This document shows, one piece after another, positions 38,823-53,646 of a stretch of DNA of 64,000 nt; position 1 is the first letter of the stretch; every line of letters starts with the position of its first letter. The DNA is from Hippophae tibetana (lineage: Eukaryota; Streptophyta; Magnoliopsida; Rosales; Elaeagnaceae), in NCBI GenBank assembly GCA_037013495.1, contig CM072801.1:37932001-37996000 (forward strand), in the 5' to 3' direction. A model generated the notes under the pieces. It searched no databases. It was not told the origin of the DNA and saw nothing but the letters and a program-made list of their open reading frames with translations. A program made the translations under genes and the position numbers.

Positions 38823-41800
38823 CTTTGCCCATTGAATTTTCTATGCTTTCATAAGTCACAAATCACAAAGAAAGATAGATATTTGTATACCAAGTCTTGT
38901 GTTTTTTTTTCAATTTTTTTGTCATTATTTTGTCTTTCGATTTAATTTCCTAGTGACATTTAAATTCTTTGTACGTTTTTCTTGCTTTATATTTTCTGTG
39001 TTCAACCAATCTTTGTTCTTTAAAGAAATAATAGAGTTACTCCAGTTCGTAGTTTCAAGAAAAACTATGTTATTAATATGGGTTACAACTTTAAACTGTT
39101 GTAACTTTGAATTCGTGTATCGAAATGAATATAATAATGTGTCAAATTGTAGCTCTTTCAATTCCCCAAAACACAATGAGAGAATAGTTTAGTTATCGGA
39201 ATATCTTTAATCAAAATTACTTCGTTTACAATACTTTCCAACCTCTAATAGGTAGGTTGCATCTTATTACGTTGTTTTCTGTTCTTTTTCTTTTGGGTTC
39301 CAATTTGATCATCTTAACCTTATTCTAATGAATTTAATCATTCTTAATGATTTGAGTTCCTAGGTTTTCCGCCTAAATGTTCCGCATCATTTGGTATCAA
39401 ACCTTGGTTGCCGAAAATATGTTATCTATCTTCGTGTATTTATTTTTTGAATTTTACATTTAAAAAAACGTTGTCCATTTAATTTTCTATGCTTTCATAA
39501 ATAACAAAACACAAAGAAAGAGAGATATTTGTATACCAAGTCTCGTGTTTTTTTTTCAATTTTGTTGTCATTATTTTGTCTTTCGATTTAATTTCCTAGT
39601 GACATTTAAATTCTTTGTACCTTTTTCTTGTTTTATATTTTCTGTGTTCAACCAATATTTGTTCTTTAAAGAAATAATAGAGTTACTCCAGGTTGTAGTT
39701 TCAAGAAGAACTATGTTATTAATATGGGTTACAACTTTAAACTGTTGCAACTTTGAATTCGTGTATCGAAATGACTATAATAATGTGTCAAATTGTAGCT
39801 CTTTCAATTTCCCAAAACAAAATGAGAGAATAGTTTAGTTATCGGAATATCTTTAATCAAAATTACTTCGTTTACAATACTTTCCAACCTCTAATAGTTA
39901 GGTTGCATCTTATTACGTTGTTTTCTGTTCTTTTTCTTTTGGGTTCCAATTTGATCATCTTAACCTTATTCTAATGAATTTAATCATTCTTAATGATTTG
40001 AGTTCCTAGGTTGTCTGCCTATATGTTCCGCATCATTTGGTATCAAACCTTGGTTGCCGAAAATATGTTATCTATCTTCGTGTATTTATTTTTTGAATTT
40101 TACATTTAAAAAAACGTTGTCCATTTAATTTTCTATGCTTTCATAAATAACAAAACACAACGAAAGAGAGATATTTGTATACCAAGTCTTGTGTTTTTTT
40201 TTTCAATTTTGTTGTCATTATTTTGTCTTTCGATTTAATTTCCTAGTGACATTTAAATTCTTTGTACCTTTTTCTTGTTTTATATTTTCTGTGTTCAACC
40301 AATCTTTGTTCTTTAAAGAAATAATAGAGTTACTCCAGTTCGTACTTTCAAGAAAAACTATGTTATTAAAATGGGTTACAACTTTAAACTGTTGTAACTT
40401 TGAATTCGTGTATCGAAATGACTATAATAATGTGTCAAATTGTAGCTCTTTCAATTCCCCAAAACACAATGAGAGAATAGTTTAGTTATCGGAATATCTT
40501 TAATCAAAATTATTTCGTTTACAATACTTTCAACCTCTAATAGTTAGGTTGCATCTTATTTCGTTGTTTTCGGTTCTTGTTCTTTTTGGTTCCAATTTGA
40601 TAATCTTAACCTTATTCTATGCAATTTAATCATTCTAAATCCTTTGAGTTCCTAGGTTGTCGGCCTAAAGGCTCCGTACCATTTGGTATCAAAGCCTTGG
40701 TTGCTAAAAATATGTTATCTATCTTCATATATTTATTTTTTGAATTTAACATTTATAAATACTTTGCCCATTGAATTTTCTATGCTTTCATAAGTCACAA
40801 ATCACAAAGAAAGATAGATATTTGTATACCAAGTCTTGTGTTTTTTTTTCAATTTTCTTGTCATTATTTTGTCTTTCGATTTAATTTCCTCGTGACATTT
40901 AAATTCTTTGTACCTTTTTCTTGTTTTATATTTTCTGTGTTCAACCAATCTTTGTTCTTTAAAGAAATAATAGAGTTACTCCAGTTCGTAGTTTCAAGAA
41001 AAACTATGTTATTAATACAGGTTACAACTTTAAACTGTTCCAACTTTGAATTCCTGTATCGAAATGACTATAATAATGTGTCAAATTGTAGCTCTTTCAA
41101 TTCCCCAAAACACAATGAGAGAATAGTTTAGTTATCGGAATATCTTTAATCAAAATTACTTCGTTTACAATACTTTCCAACCTCTAATAGTTAGGTTGCA
41201 TCTTATTATGTTGTTTTCTGTTCTTTTTCTTTTGAGTTCCAATTTTATCATCTTAACCTTATTCTAAGCAATTTAATCATTCTTAATCATTTGAGTTCCT
41301 AGGTTGTCCGCCTAAATGTTCCGCATCATTTGGTATCAAACCTTGGTTGCCGAAAATATGTTATCTATCTTCATGTATTTATTTTTTGAATTTTACATTT
41401 AAAAAAACGTTGTCCATTTAATTTTCTATGCTTTCATAAATAACAAAACACAAAGAAAGAGAGATATTTGTATACCAAGTCTCGTGTTTTTTTTTTCAAT
41501 TTTGTTGTCATTATTTTGTCTTTCGATTTAATTTCCTAGTGACATTTAAAATCTTTGTACCTTTTTCTTGTTTTATATTTTCTGTGTTCAACCAATCTTT
41601 GTTCTTTAAAGAAATAATAGAGTTACTCCAGTTCGTAGTTTCAAGAAAAACTATGTTATTAATATGGGTTACAACTTTAAACTGTTGTAACTTTGAATTC
41701 GTGTATCGAAATGACTATAATAATGTGTCAAATTGTAGCTCTTTCAATTCCCCAAAACACAATGAGAGAATAGTTTAGTTATCGGAATATCTTTAATCAA

Positions 41801-42054
41801 AATTATTTCGTTTACAATACTTTCAACCTCTAATAGTTAGGTTGCATCTTATTTCGTTGTTTTCGGTTCTTGTTCTTTTTGGTTCCAATTTGATCATCTT
41901 AACCTTATTCTATGCAATTTAATCATTCTAAATACTTTGAGTTCCTAGTTTGTCGGCCTAAAGGCTCCGTACCATTTGGTATCAAAGCCTTGGTTGCTAA
42001 AAATATGTTATCTATCTTCATATATTTATTTTTTGAATTTAACATTTATAAATA
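38823..42054 (+). repeat. Five-unit HOR without S unit, copy 1 (3232 bp)
   Basis: Units at 38823 ('caatttttttgtc', 'cttgctttat'), 39469 ('ccaggttgtag', 'caagaagaac'), 40115 ('acacaacgaaag', 'ttaaaatggg'), 40762 ('cctcgtgac', 'gaattcctgtatcg') and 41408 ('catttaaaatcttt'). The same five follow in order in the next copy. Confidence 0.92.
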
Positions 42055-45000
42055 CTTTGCCCATTGAATTTTCTATGCTTTCATAAGTCACAAATCACAA
42101 AGAAAGATAGATATTTGTATACCAAGTCTTGTGTTTTTTTTTCAATTTTTTTGTCATTATTTTGTCTTTCGATTTAATTTCCTAGTGACATTTAAATTCT
42201 TTGTACGTTTTTCTTGCTTTATATTTTCTGTGTTCAACCAATCTTTGTTCTTTAAAGAAATAATAGAGTTACTCCAGTTCGTAGTTTCAAGAAAAACTAT
42301 GTTATTAATATGGGTTACAACTTTAAACTGTTGTAACTTTGAATTCGTGTATCGAAATGAATATAATAATGTGTCAAATTGTAGCTCTTTCAATTCCCCA
42401 AAACACAATGAGAGAATAGTTTAGTTATCGGAATATCTTTAATCAAAATTACTTCGTTTACAATACTTTCCAACCTCTAATAGTTAGGTTGCATCTTATT
42501 ACGTTGTTTTCTGTTCTTTTTCTTTTGGGTTCCAATTTGATCATCTTAACCTTATTCTAATGAATTTAATCATTCTTAATCATTTGAGTTCCTAGGTTTT
42601 CCGCCTAAATGTTCCGCATAATTTGGTATCAAAAATTGGTTGCCGAAAATATGTTATCTATCTTCATGTATTTATTTTTTGAATTTTGCATTTAAAAAAA
42701 CGTTGTCCATTTAATTTTCTATGCTTTCATAAATAACAAAACACAAAGAAAGAGAGATATTTGTATACCAAGTCTCGTGTTTTTTTTCAATTTTGTTGTC
42801 ATTATTTTGTCTTTCGATTTAATTTCCTAGTGACATTTAAATTCTTTGTACCTTTTTCTTGTTTTATATTTTCTGTGTTCAACCAATATTTGTTCTTTAA
42901 AGAAATAATAGAGTTACTCCAGGTTGTAGTTTCAAGAAGAACTATGTTATTAATATGGGTTACAACTTTAAACTGTTGCAACTTTGAATTCGTGTATCGA
43001 AATGACTATAATAATGTGTCAAATTGTAGCTCTTTCAATTTCCCAAAACAAAATGAGAGAATAGTTTAGTTATCGGAATATCTTTAATCAAAATTACTTC
43101 GTTTACAATACTTTCCAACCTCTAATAGTTAGGTTGCATCTTATTACGTTGTTTTCTGTTCTTTTTCTTTTGGGTTCCAATTTGATCATCTTAACCTTAT
43201 TCTAATGAATTTAATCATTCTTAATGATTTGAGTTCCTAGGTTGTCTGCCTATATGTTCCGCATCATTTGGTATCAAACCTTGGTTGCCGAAAATATGTT
43301 ATCTATCTTCGTGTATTTATTTTTTGAATTTTACATTTAAAAAAACGTTGTCCATTTAATTTTCTATGCTTTCATAAATAACAAAACACAACGAAAGAGA
43401 GATATTTGTATACCAAGTCTTGTGTTTTTTTTTTCAATTTTGTTGTCATTATTTTGTCTTTCGATTTAATTTCCTAGTGACATTTAAATTCTTTGTACCT
43501 TTTTCTTGTTTTATATTTTCTGTGTTCAACCAATCTTTGTTCTTTAAAGAAATAATAGAGTTACTCCAGTTCGTACTTTCAAGAAAAACTATGTTATTAA
43601 AATGGGTTACAACTTTAAACTGTTGTAACTTTGAATTCGTGTATCGAAATGACTATAATAATGTGTCAAATTGTAGCTCTTTCAATTCCCCAAAACACAA
43701 TGAGAGAATAGTTTAGTTATCGGAATATCTTTAATCAAAATTATTTCGTTTACAATACTTTCAACCTCTAATAGTTAGGTTGCATCTTATTTCGTTGTTT
43801 TCGGTTCTTGTTCTTTTTGGTTCCAATTTGATCATCTTAACCTTATTCTATGCAATTTAATCATTCTAAATCCTTTGAGTTCCTAGGTTGTCGGCCTAAA
43901 GGCTCCGTACCATTTGGTATCAAAGCCTTGGTTGCTAAAAATATGTTATCTATCTTCATATATTTATTTTTTGAATTTAACATTTATAAATACTTTGCCC
44001 ATTGAATTTTCTATGCTTTCATAAGTCACAAATCACAAAGAAAGATAGATATTTGTATACCAAGTCTTGTGTTTTTTTTTCAATTTTCTTGTCATTATTT
44101 TGTCTTTCGATTTAATTTCCTCGTGACATTTAAATTCTTTGTACCTTTTTCTTGTTTTATATTTTCTGTGTTCAACCAATCTTTGTTCTTTAAAGAAATA
44201 ATAGAGTTACTCCAGTTCGTAGTTTCAAGAAAAACTATGTTATTAATATGGGTTACAACTTTAAACTGTTGCAACTTTGAATTCCTGTATCGAAATGACT
44301 ATAATAATGTGTCAAATTGTAGCTCTTTCAATTCCCCAAAACACAATGAGAGAATAGTTTAGTTATCGGAATATCTTTAATCAAAATTACTTCGTTTACA
44401 ATACTTTCCAACCTCTAATAGTTAGGTTGCATCTTATTATGTTGTTTTCTGTTCTTTTTCTTTTGAGTTCCAATTTTATCATCTTAACCTTATTCTAAGC
44501 AATTTAATCATTCTTAATCATTTGAGTTCCTAGGTTGTCCGCCTAAATGTTCCGCATCATTTGGTATCAAACCTTGGTTGCCGAAAATATGTTATCTATC
44601 TTCATTTATTTATTTTTTGAATTTTACATTTAAAAAAACGTTGTCCATTTAATTTTCTATGCTTTCATAAATAACAAAACACAAAGAAAGAGAGATATTT
44701 GTATACCAAGTCTTGTGTTTTTTTTTCAATTTTGTTGTCATTATTTTGTCTTTCGATTTAATTTCCTAGTGACATTTAAAATCTTTGTACCTTTTTCTTG
44801 TTTTATATTTTCTGTGTTCAACCAATCTTTGTTCTTTAAAGAAATAATAGAGTTACTCCTGTTCGTAGTTTCAAGAAAAACTATGTTATTAATATGGGTT
44901 ACAACTTTAAACTGTTGTAACTTTGAATTCGTGTATCGAAATGACTATAATAATGTGTCAAATTGTAGCTCTTTAAATTCCCCAAAACACAATGAGAGAA

Positions 45001-45284
45001 TAGTTTAGTTATCGGAATATCTTTAATCAAAATTACTTCGTTTACAATACTTTCAACCTCTAATAGTTAGGTTGCATCTTATTACGTTGTTTTCTGTTCT
45101 TTTTCTTTTGGGGTTCCAATTGGATCATCTTAACCTTCTTCTAAGCAATTTAATCATTCTTAATCATTTGAGTTCCTAGGTTGTCCACCTAAATGTTCCG
45201 CATCATTTGGTATCAAACCTTGGTTGCCGAAAATATGTTATCTATCTTCATGTATTTATTTTTTGAATTTTACATTTAAAAAAA
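42055..45284 (+). repeat. Five-unit HOR without S unit, copy 2 (3230 bp)
   Basis: Units at 42055, 42701, 43346, 43993 and 44639 carry the same private variants as copy 1 in the same order, with few differences. One is a local change at about 42620-42636 ('cataatttgg', 'tcaaaaattgg'). Confidence 0.92.
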
Positions 45285-45892
45285 CGTTGTCCATTTAATT
45301 TTCTATGCTTTCATAAATCACAAAACACAAAGATAGAGAGATATTTGTATACCAAGTCTTGTGTTTTCTTTCATTTTGTAGTCATTATTTTGTCTTTCGA
45401 TTTCATTTAATTTCTTTCTTTAAATTCTTTGTACCTTTCTCCTTGAAAAAAACAATAGAGCTACTAATGTTCACAGTTTATAGAAAAGAAAGTTATTAAT
45501 ATGGGTGGCAACTTTAAACTGTTGTAACTTATAATTCGTGCATCGAAATGACTATAATAATGTATCAAATTGTAGCTCTTTCAATTCCTAAAAACACAAT
45601 GAGAGAATAGTTTAGTTATCGGAATATGTTTAATCAAAATTACTTTGTTTACACTACTTTCCAACCTCTAATAGTTAGGTTGCATCGTATTTCCTTATTT
45701 TCGGTTCTTGTTCTTTTTGGTTCCAATTTGATCATCTTAACGTTATTCTATGCAATTTAATCATTCTTAATGCTTTGAGTTCCTAGGTTGTCGGCCTAAA
45801 GGCTCCGTACCATTTGGTATCAAAGCCTTGGTTGCTAAAAATATGTTATCTATCTTCATATATTTATTTTTTGAATTTAACATTTATAAATA
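45285..45892 (+). repeat. S-type monomer (608 bp), last one in the window
   Basis: Short-type unit with S body and tail-2 but with private changes such as 'agtttatagaaaagaaag' near 45476 and 'gcatcgtatttcc' near 45683. It does not follow the 'ctctttatttcc' partner unit seen before six other S units, so it has a separate history. Confidence 0.92.
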
Positions 45893-48800
45893 CTTTGCCC
45901 ATTGAATTTTCTATGCTTTCATAAGTCACAAATCACAAAGAAAGATAGATATTTGTATACCAAGTCTTGTGTTTTTTTTTCAATTTTGTTGTCATTATTT
46001 TGTCTTTCGATTTAATTTCCTAGTGACATTTAAATTCTTTGTACCTTTTTCTTGTTTTATATTTTCTGTGTTCAACCAATCTTTGTTCTTTAAAGAAATA
46101 ATAGAGTTACTCCAGTTCGTACTTTCAAGAAAAACTATGTTATTAATATGGGTTACAACTTTAAACTGTTGTAACTTTGAATTCTTATATCGAAATGACT
46201 ATAATAATGTGTCAAATTGTAGCTCTTTCAATTCCCCAAAACACAATGAGAGAATAGTTCAGTTATCGGAATATCTTTAATCAAAATTACTTCGTTTACA
46301 ATACTTTCAACCTCTAATAGTTAGGTTGCATCTTATTACGTTGTTTTCTGTTCTTTTTCTTTTGGGTTCCAATTTGATCATCTTAACCTTATTCTAAGGA
46401 ATTTAATCATTCTTAATCATTTGAGTTCCTAGGTTGTCCGCCTAAATGTTCCGCATCATTTGTTATCAAACCTTGGTTGCCGAAAATATATTATCTATCT
46501 TCATGTATTTATTTTTTGAATTTTACATTTAAAAAAACGTTGTCCATTTAATTTTCTATGCTTTCATAAATAACAAAACACAAAGAAAGAGAGATATTTG
46601 TATACCAAGTCTTGTGTTTTTTTTTCAATTTTGTTGTCATTATTTTGTCTTTCGATTTAATTTCCTAGTGACATTTAAATTCTTTGTACCTTTCTCTTGT
46701 TTTATATTTTCTGTGTTCAACCAATCTTTGTTCTTTAAAGAAATAATAGAGTTACTCCAGTTCGTAGTTTCAAGAAAAACTATGTTATTAATATGGGTTA
46801 CAACTTTAAACTGTTGTAACTTTGAATTCGTGTATCGAAATGACTATAATAATGTGTCAAATTGTAGCTCTTTCAATTCCCCAAAACACAATGAGAGAAT
46901 AGTTTAGTTATCGGAATATCTTTAATCAAAATTACTTCGTTTACAATACTTTCCAACCTCTAATAGTTAGGTTGCATCTTATTACGTTGTTTTCTGTTCT
47001 TTTTCTTTTGGGTTCCAATTTGATCATCTTAACCTTATTCTAATGAATTTAATCATTCTTAATCATTTGAGTTCCTAGGTTGTCCGCCTAAATGTTCCGC
47101 ATCATTTGGTATCAAACCTTGGTTGCCGAAAATTTTTTATCTATCTTCATGTATTTATTTTTTGAATTTTACATTTAAAAAAACGTTGTCCATTTAATTT
47201 TCTATGCTTTCATAAATAAGAAAACACAAAGAAAGAGAGATATTTGTATACCAAGTCTTGTGTTTTTTTTTTCAATTTTGTTGTCATTATTTTGTCTTTC
47301 GATTTAATTTCCTAGTGACATTTAAATTCTTTGTACCTTTTTCTTGTTTTATATTTTCTGTGTTCAACCAATATTTGTCTTTAAAGAAATAATAGAGTTA
47401 CTCCAGTTCGTAGTTTCAAGAAAAACTATGTTTTTAATATGGGTTACAACTTTAAACTGTTGTAACTTTGAATTCGTGTATCGAAATGACTATAATAATG
47501 TGTCAAATTGTAGCTCTTTCAATTCACCAAAACACAATGAGAGAATAGTTTAGTTATCGGAATATCTTTAATCAAAATTACTTCGTTTACAATACTTTCA
47601 ACCTCTAATAGTTAGGTTGCATCTTATTCCGTTGTTTTCGGTTCTTGTTCTTTTTGGTTCCAATTTGATCATCTTAACCTTATTCTATGCAATTTAATCA
47701 TTCTTAATCCTTTGAGTTCCTAGGTTGTCGGCCTAAAGGCTCCGTACCATTTGGTATCAAAGCCTTGGTTGCTAAAAATATGTTATCTATCTTTATATAT
47801 TTATTTTTTGAATTTAATATTTATAAATACTTTGCCCATTGAATTTTCTATGCTTTCATAAGTCACAAATCACAAAGAAAGATAGATATTTGTATACCAA
47901 GTCTTGTGTTTTTTTTCAATTTTGTTATCATTATTTTGTCTTTCGATTTAATTTCCTAGTGACATTTAAATTCTTTGTACCTTTTTCTTGTTTTATATTT
48001 TCTGTGTTCAACCAATCTTTGTTCTTTAAAGAAATAATAGAGTTATTCCAGTTCGTAGTTTCAAGAAAAACTATGTTATTAATATGGGTTACAACTTTAA
48101 ACTGTTGTAACTTTGAATTCGTGTATCGAAATGACTATAATAATGTGTCAAATTGTAGCTCTTTCAATTCCCCAAAACACAATGAGAGAATAGTTTAGTT
48201 ATCGGAATATCTTTAATCAAAATTACTTCGTTTACAATACTTTCCAACCTCTAATAGTTAGGTTGCATCTTATTACGTTGTTTTCTGTTCTTTTTCTTTT
48301 GGGTTCCAATTTGATCATCTTAACCTTATTCTAATGAATTTAATCATTCTTAATCATTTGAGTTCCTAGGTTGTCCGCCTAAATGTTCCGCATCATTTGG
48401 TATCAAACCTTGGTTGCCGAAAATATGTTATCTATCTTCATGTATTTATTTTTTGAATTTTACATTTAAAAAAACGTTGTCCATTTAATTTTCTATGCTT
48501 TCATAAATAACAAAACACAAAGAAAGAGAGATATTTGTATACCAAGTCTTGTGTTTTTTTTTTCAATTTTGTTGTCATTATTTTGTCTTTCGATTTAATT
48601 TCCTAGTGACATTTAAATTCTTTGTACCTTTTTCTTGTTTTATATTTTCTGTGTTCAACCAATCTTTGTTCTTTAAAGAAATAATAGAGTTACTCCAGTT
48701 CGTAGTTTCAAGAAAAACTATGTTATTAATATGGGTTACAACTTTAAACTGTTGTAACTTTGAATTCGTGTATCGAAATGTCTATAATAATGTGTCAAAT

Positions 48801-50414
48801 TGTAGCTCTTTCAATTCCCCAAAACACAATGAGAGAATAGTTTAGTTATCGGAATATCTTTAATCAAAATTACTTCGTTTACAATACTTTCCAACCTCTA
48901 ATAGTTAGGTTTCATCTTATTACGTTGTTTTCTGTTCTTTTTCTTTTGGGTTCCAATTTGATCATCTTAACCTTATTCTAATGAATTTAATCATTCTTAA
49001 TCATTTGAGTTCCTAGGTTGTCCGCCTAAATGTTCCGCATCATTTGGTATGAAACCTTGGTTGCCGAAAATATGTTATCTATCTTCATGTATTTATTTTT
49101 TGAATTTTACATTTAAAAAAACGTTGTCCATTTAATTTTCTATGCTTTCATAAATAACAAAACACAAAGAAAGAGAGATATTTGTATACCAAGTCTTGTG
49201 TTTTTTTTTCAATTTTGTTGTCATTATTTTGTCTTTCGATTTAATTTCCTAGTGACATTTAAATTCTTTGTACCTTTTTCTTGTTTTATATTTTCTGTGT
49301 TCAACCAATCTTTGTTCTTTAAAGAAATAATAGAGTTACTCCAGTTCATAGTTTCAAGAAAAACTAAGTTATTAATATAAGTTACAACTTTAAACTGTTG
49401 TAACTTTGAATTCGTGTATCGAAATGTCTATAATAATGTGTCAAATTGTAGCTCTTTCAATTCCCCAAAACACAATGAGAGAATAGTTTCGTTATCGGAA
49501 TATCTTTAATCAAAATTACTTCGTTTACAATACTTTCCAACCTCTAATAGTTAGGTTGCATCTTATTACGTTGTTTTCTGTTCTTTTTCTTTTGGGTTCC
49601 AATTTGATCATCTTAACCTTATTCTAATGAATTTAATCATTCTTAATCATTTGAGTTCCTAGGTTGTCCGCCTTAATGTTCCGCTTCATTTGGTATCAAA
49701 CCTTGGTTGCCGAAAATATGTTATCTATCTTCATGTATTTATTTTTTGAATTTTACATTTAAAAAAACGTTGTCCATTTAATTTTCTATGCTTTCATAAA
49801 TAACAAAACACAAAGAAAGAGAGATATTTGTATACCAAGTCTTGTGTTTTTTTTTTCAATTTTGTTGTCATTATTTTGTCTTTCGATTTAATTTCCTAGT
49901 GACATTTAAATTCTTTGTACGTTTTTCTTGTTTTATATTTTCTGTGTTCAACCAATCTTTGTTCTTTAAAGAAATAATAGAGTTACTCCAGTTCGTAGTT
50001 TCAAGAAAAACTATGTTATTAATATGGGTTACAACTTTAAACTGTTGTAACTTTGAATTCGTGTATCGAAATGTCTATAATAATGTGTCAAATTGTAGCT
50101 CTTTCAATTCCCCAAAACACAATGAGAGAATATTTTAGTTATCGGAATATCTTTAATCAAAATTACTTCGTTTACAATACTTTCCAACCTCTAATAGTTA
50201 GGTTGCATCTTATTACGTTGTTTTCTGTTCTTTTTCTTTTGGGTTCCAATTTGATCATCTTAACCTTATTCTAATGAATTTAATCATTCTTAATCATTTG
50301 AGTTCCTAGGTTGTCCGCCTTAATGTTCCGCTTCATTTGGTATCAAACCTTGGTTGCCGAAAATATGTTATCTATCTTCATGTATTTATTTTTTGAATTT
50401 TACATTTAAAAAAA
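45893..50414 (+). repeat. Run of plain L monomers, recently amplified at its right end
   Basis: Units at 45893, 46538, 47184, 47830, 48475, 49122 and 49768. The units at 48475, 49122 and 49768 share 'cgaaatgtctataat' and are close copies one monomer apart; the last two share 'gccttaatgttccgcttc' in their tails. The last head-beta of the window is at 47830. Confidence 0.88.
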
Positions 50415-53400
50415 CGTTGTCCATTTAATTTTCTATGCTTTCATAAATAACAAAACACAAAGAAAGAGAGATATTTGAATACCAAGTCTTGTGTTTTTTT
50501 TTTCAATTTGGTTGTCATTATTTTGTCTTTCGATTTAATTTCCTAGTGACATTTAAATTCTTTGTACCTTTCTCTTGTTTTATATTTTCTGTGTTCAACC
50601 AATCTTTGTTCTTTAAAGAAATAATAGAGTTACTCCAGTTCGTACTTTCAAGAAAAACTATGTTATTAATATTTGTTACAACTTTAAACTGTTGTAACTT
50701 TGAATTCGTGTATCGAAATGACTATAATAATGTGTCAAATTGTAGCTCTTTCAATTCCCCAAAACACAATGAGAGAATAGTTTAGTTATCGAAATATCTT
50801 TAATCAAAATTACTTCGTTTACAATACTTTCCAACCTCTAACAGTTAGGTTGCATCTTATTACGTTGTTTTCTGTTCTTTTTCTTTTGGGTTCTAATTTG
50901 ATCATCTTAACCTTATTCTAATGAATTTAATCATTCTTAATCATTTGAGTTCCTAGGTTGTCCGCCTAAATGTTCCGCATCATTTGGTATCAAGCCTTGG
51001 TTGCCGAAAGTATATTATCTATCTTCATGTATTTATTTTTTGAATTTTACATTTAAAAAAACGTTGTCCATTTAATTTTCTATGCTTTCATAAATAACAA
51101 AACACAAAGAAAGAGAGATATTTGTATACCAAGTCTTGTGTTATTTTTTTCAATTTGGTTGTCATTATTTTGTCTTTCGATTTAATTTCCTAGTGACATT
51201 TAAATTCTTTGTACCTTTCTCTTGTTTTATATTTTCTGTGTTCAACCAATCTTTGTTCTTTAAAGAAATAAAAGAGTTACTCCAGTTCGTACTTTCAAGA
51301 AAAACTATGTTATTAATATTTGTTACAACTTTAAACTGTTGTAACTTTGAATTCGTGTATCGAAATGACTATAATAATGTGTCAAATTGTAGCTCTTTCA
51401 ATTCCCCAAAACATAATGAGAGAATAGTTTAGTTATCGGAATATCTTTAATCAAAATTACTTCGTTCACAATACTTTCAACCTCTAATACTTAGGTTGCA
51501 TCTTATTACGTTGTTTTCTGTTCTTTTTCTTTTGTGTTCCAATTTGATCATCTTAACCTTATTCTAAGCAATTTAATCATTCTTAATCATTTGAGTTCCT
51601 AGGTTGTCCGCCTAAATGTTCCGCATCATTTGGTATCAAACCTTGGTTGCCGAAAATATATTATCTATCTTCATGTATTTATTTTTTGAATTTTACATTT
51701 AAGAAAACGTTGTCCATTTAATTTTCTATGCTTTCATAAATAACAAAACACAAAGAAAGAGAGATATTTGTATACCAAGTCTTGTGTTGTTTTTTTCAAT
51801 TTTGTTGTCATTATTTTGTCTTTCGATTTAATTTCCTAATGACATTTAAATTCTTTGTACCTTTTTCTTGTTTTATATTTCCTGTGTTCAACCAATCTTT
51901 GTTCTTTGAAGAAATAATAGAGTTACTCCAGTTCGTAATTTCAAGAAAAACTATGTTATTAATATGGGTTACAACTTTAAACTGTTGTAACTTTGAATTC
52001 GTGTATCGAAATGACTATAATAATGTGTCAAATTGTAGCTCTTTCAATTCCCCAAAACACAATGAGAGAATAGTTTAGTTATCGGAATATCTTTAATCAA
52101 AATTACTTCGTTTACAATACTTTCAACCTCTAATAGTTAGGTTGCATCTTATTACGTTGTTTTCTGTTCTTTTTCTTTTGGGTTCCAATTTTATCATCTT
52201 ACCCTTATTCTAAGCAATTTAATCATTCTTAATCATTTGAGTTCCTAGGTTGTCCGCCTAAATGTTCCGCATCATTTGGTATCAAACCTTGGTTGCCGAA
52301 AATATGTTATCTATCTTCATGTATTTATTTTTTGAATTTTACATTTAAAAAAACGTTGTCCATTTAATTTTCTATGCTTTCATAAATAACAAAACACAAA
52401 GAAAGAGAGATATTTGAATACCAAGTCTTGTGTTTTTTTTTTCAATTTGGTAGTCATTATTTTGTCTTTCGATTTAATTTCCTAGTGACATTTAAATTCT
52501 TTGTACCTTTCTCTTGTTTTATATTTTCTGTGTTCAACCAATCTTTGTTCTTTGAAGAAATAATAGAGTTACTCCAGTTCGTACTTTCAAGAAAAACTAT
52601 GTTATTAATATTTGTTACAACTTTAAACTGTTGTAACTTTGAATTCGTGTATCGAAATGACTATAATAATGTGTCAAATTGTAGCTCTTTCAATTCCCCA
52701 AAACACAATGTGAGAATAGTTTACATATCGGAATATCTTTAATCAAAATTACTTCGTTTACAATACTTTCCAACCTCTAACAGTTAGGTTGCATCTTATT
52801 ACGTTGTTTTCTGTTCTTTTTCTTTTGGGTTCTAATTTGATCATCTTAACCTTATTCTAATGAATTTAATCATTCTTAATCATTTGAGTTCCTAGGTTGT
52901 CCGCCTAAATGTTCCGCATCATTTGGTATCAAGCCTTGGTTGCCGAAAATATATTATCTATCTTCATGTATTTATTTTTTGAATTTTACATTTAAAAAAA
53001 CGTTGTCCATTTAATTTTCTATGCTTTCATAAATAACAAAACACAAAGAAAGAGAGATATTTGTATACCAAGTCTTGTGTTGTTTTTTTCAATTTGGTTG
53101 TCATTATTTTGTCTTTCGATTTAATTTCCTAGTGACATTTAAATTCTTTGTACCTTTCTCTTGTTTTATATTTTCTGTGTTCAACCAATCTTTGTTCTTT
53201 AAAGAAATAATAGAGTTACTCCAGTTCGTACTTTCAAGAAAAACTATGTTATTAATATTTGTTACAACTTTAAACTGTTGTAACTTTGAATTCGTGTATC
53301 GAAATGACTATAATAATGTGTCAAATTGTAGCTCTTTCAATTCCCCAAAACATAATGAGAGAATAGTTTAGTTATCGGAATATCTTTAATCAAAATTACT

Positions 53401-53646
53401 TCGTTCACAATACTTTCAACCTCTAATACTTAGGTTGCATCTTATTACGTTGTTTTCTGTTCTTTTTCTTTTGTGTTCCAATTTGATCATCTTAACCTTA
53501 TTCTAAGCAATTTAATCATTCTTAATCATTTGAGTTCCTAGGTTGTCCGCCTAAATGTTCCGCATCATTTGGTATCAAACCTTGGTTGCCGAAAATATGT
53601 TATCTATCTTCATGTATTTATTTTTTGAATTTTACATTTAAAAAAA
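50415..53646 (+). repeat. P-Q-R-P-Q five-unit HOR, copy 1 (3232 bp)
   Basis: P units have a 'tttgaataccaag' start; Q units have 'caatttggttgtc', 'acataatgag', 'cgttcacaatac' and 'tacttaggttg'; R units have 'cctaatgac', 'atttcctgtg' and 'cttacccttattc'. Order: P 50415, Q 51062, R 51708, P 52354, Q 53001. The first Q (51062) has 'ataaaagagttac', repeated 3232 bp later at 54294 and absent from the second Q of each copy. Confidence 0.92.

Noticed and set aside
13926-42408. Minus-strand frames of 83 codons at 13926, 18413, 28632, 38925 and 42157
   Set aside because: They appear only in copies of one HOR unit that share the same few variants and lie opposite the + strand frame. They are shadows of one repeated unit.
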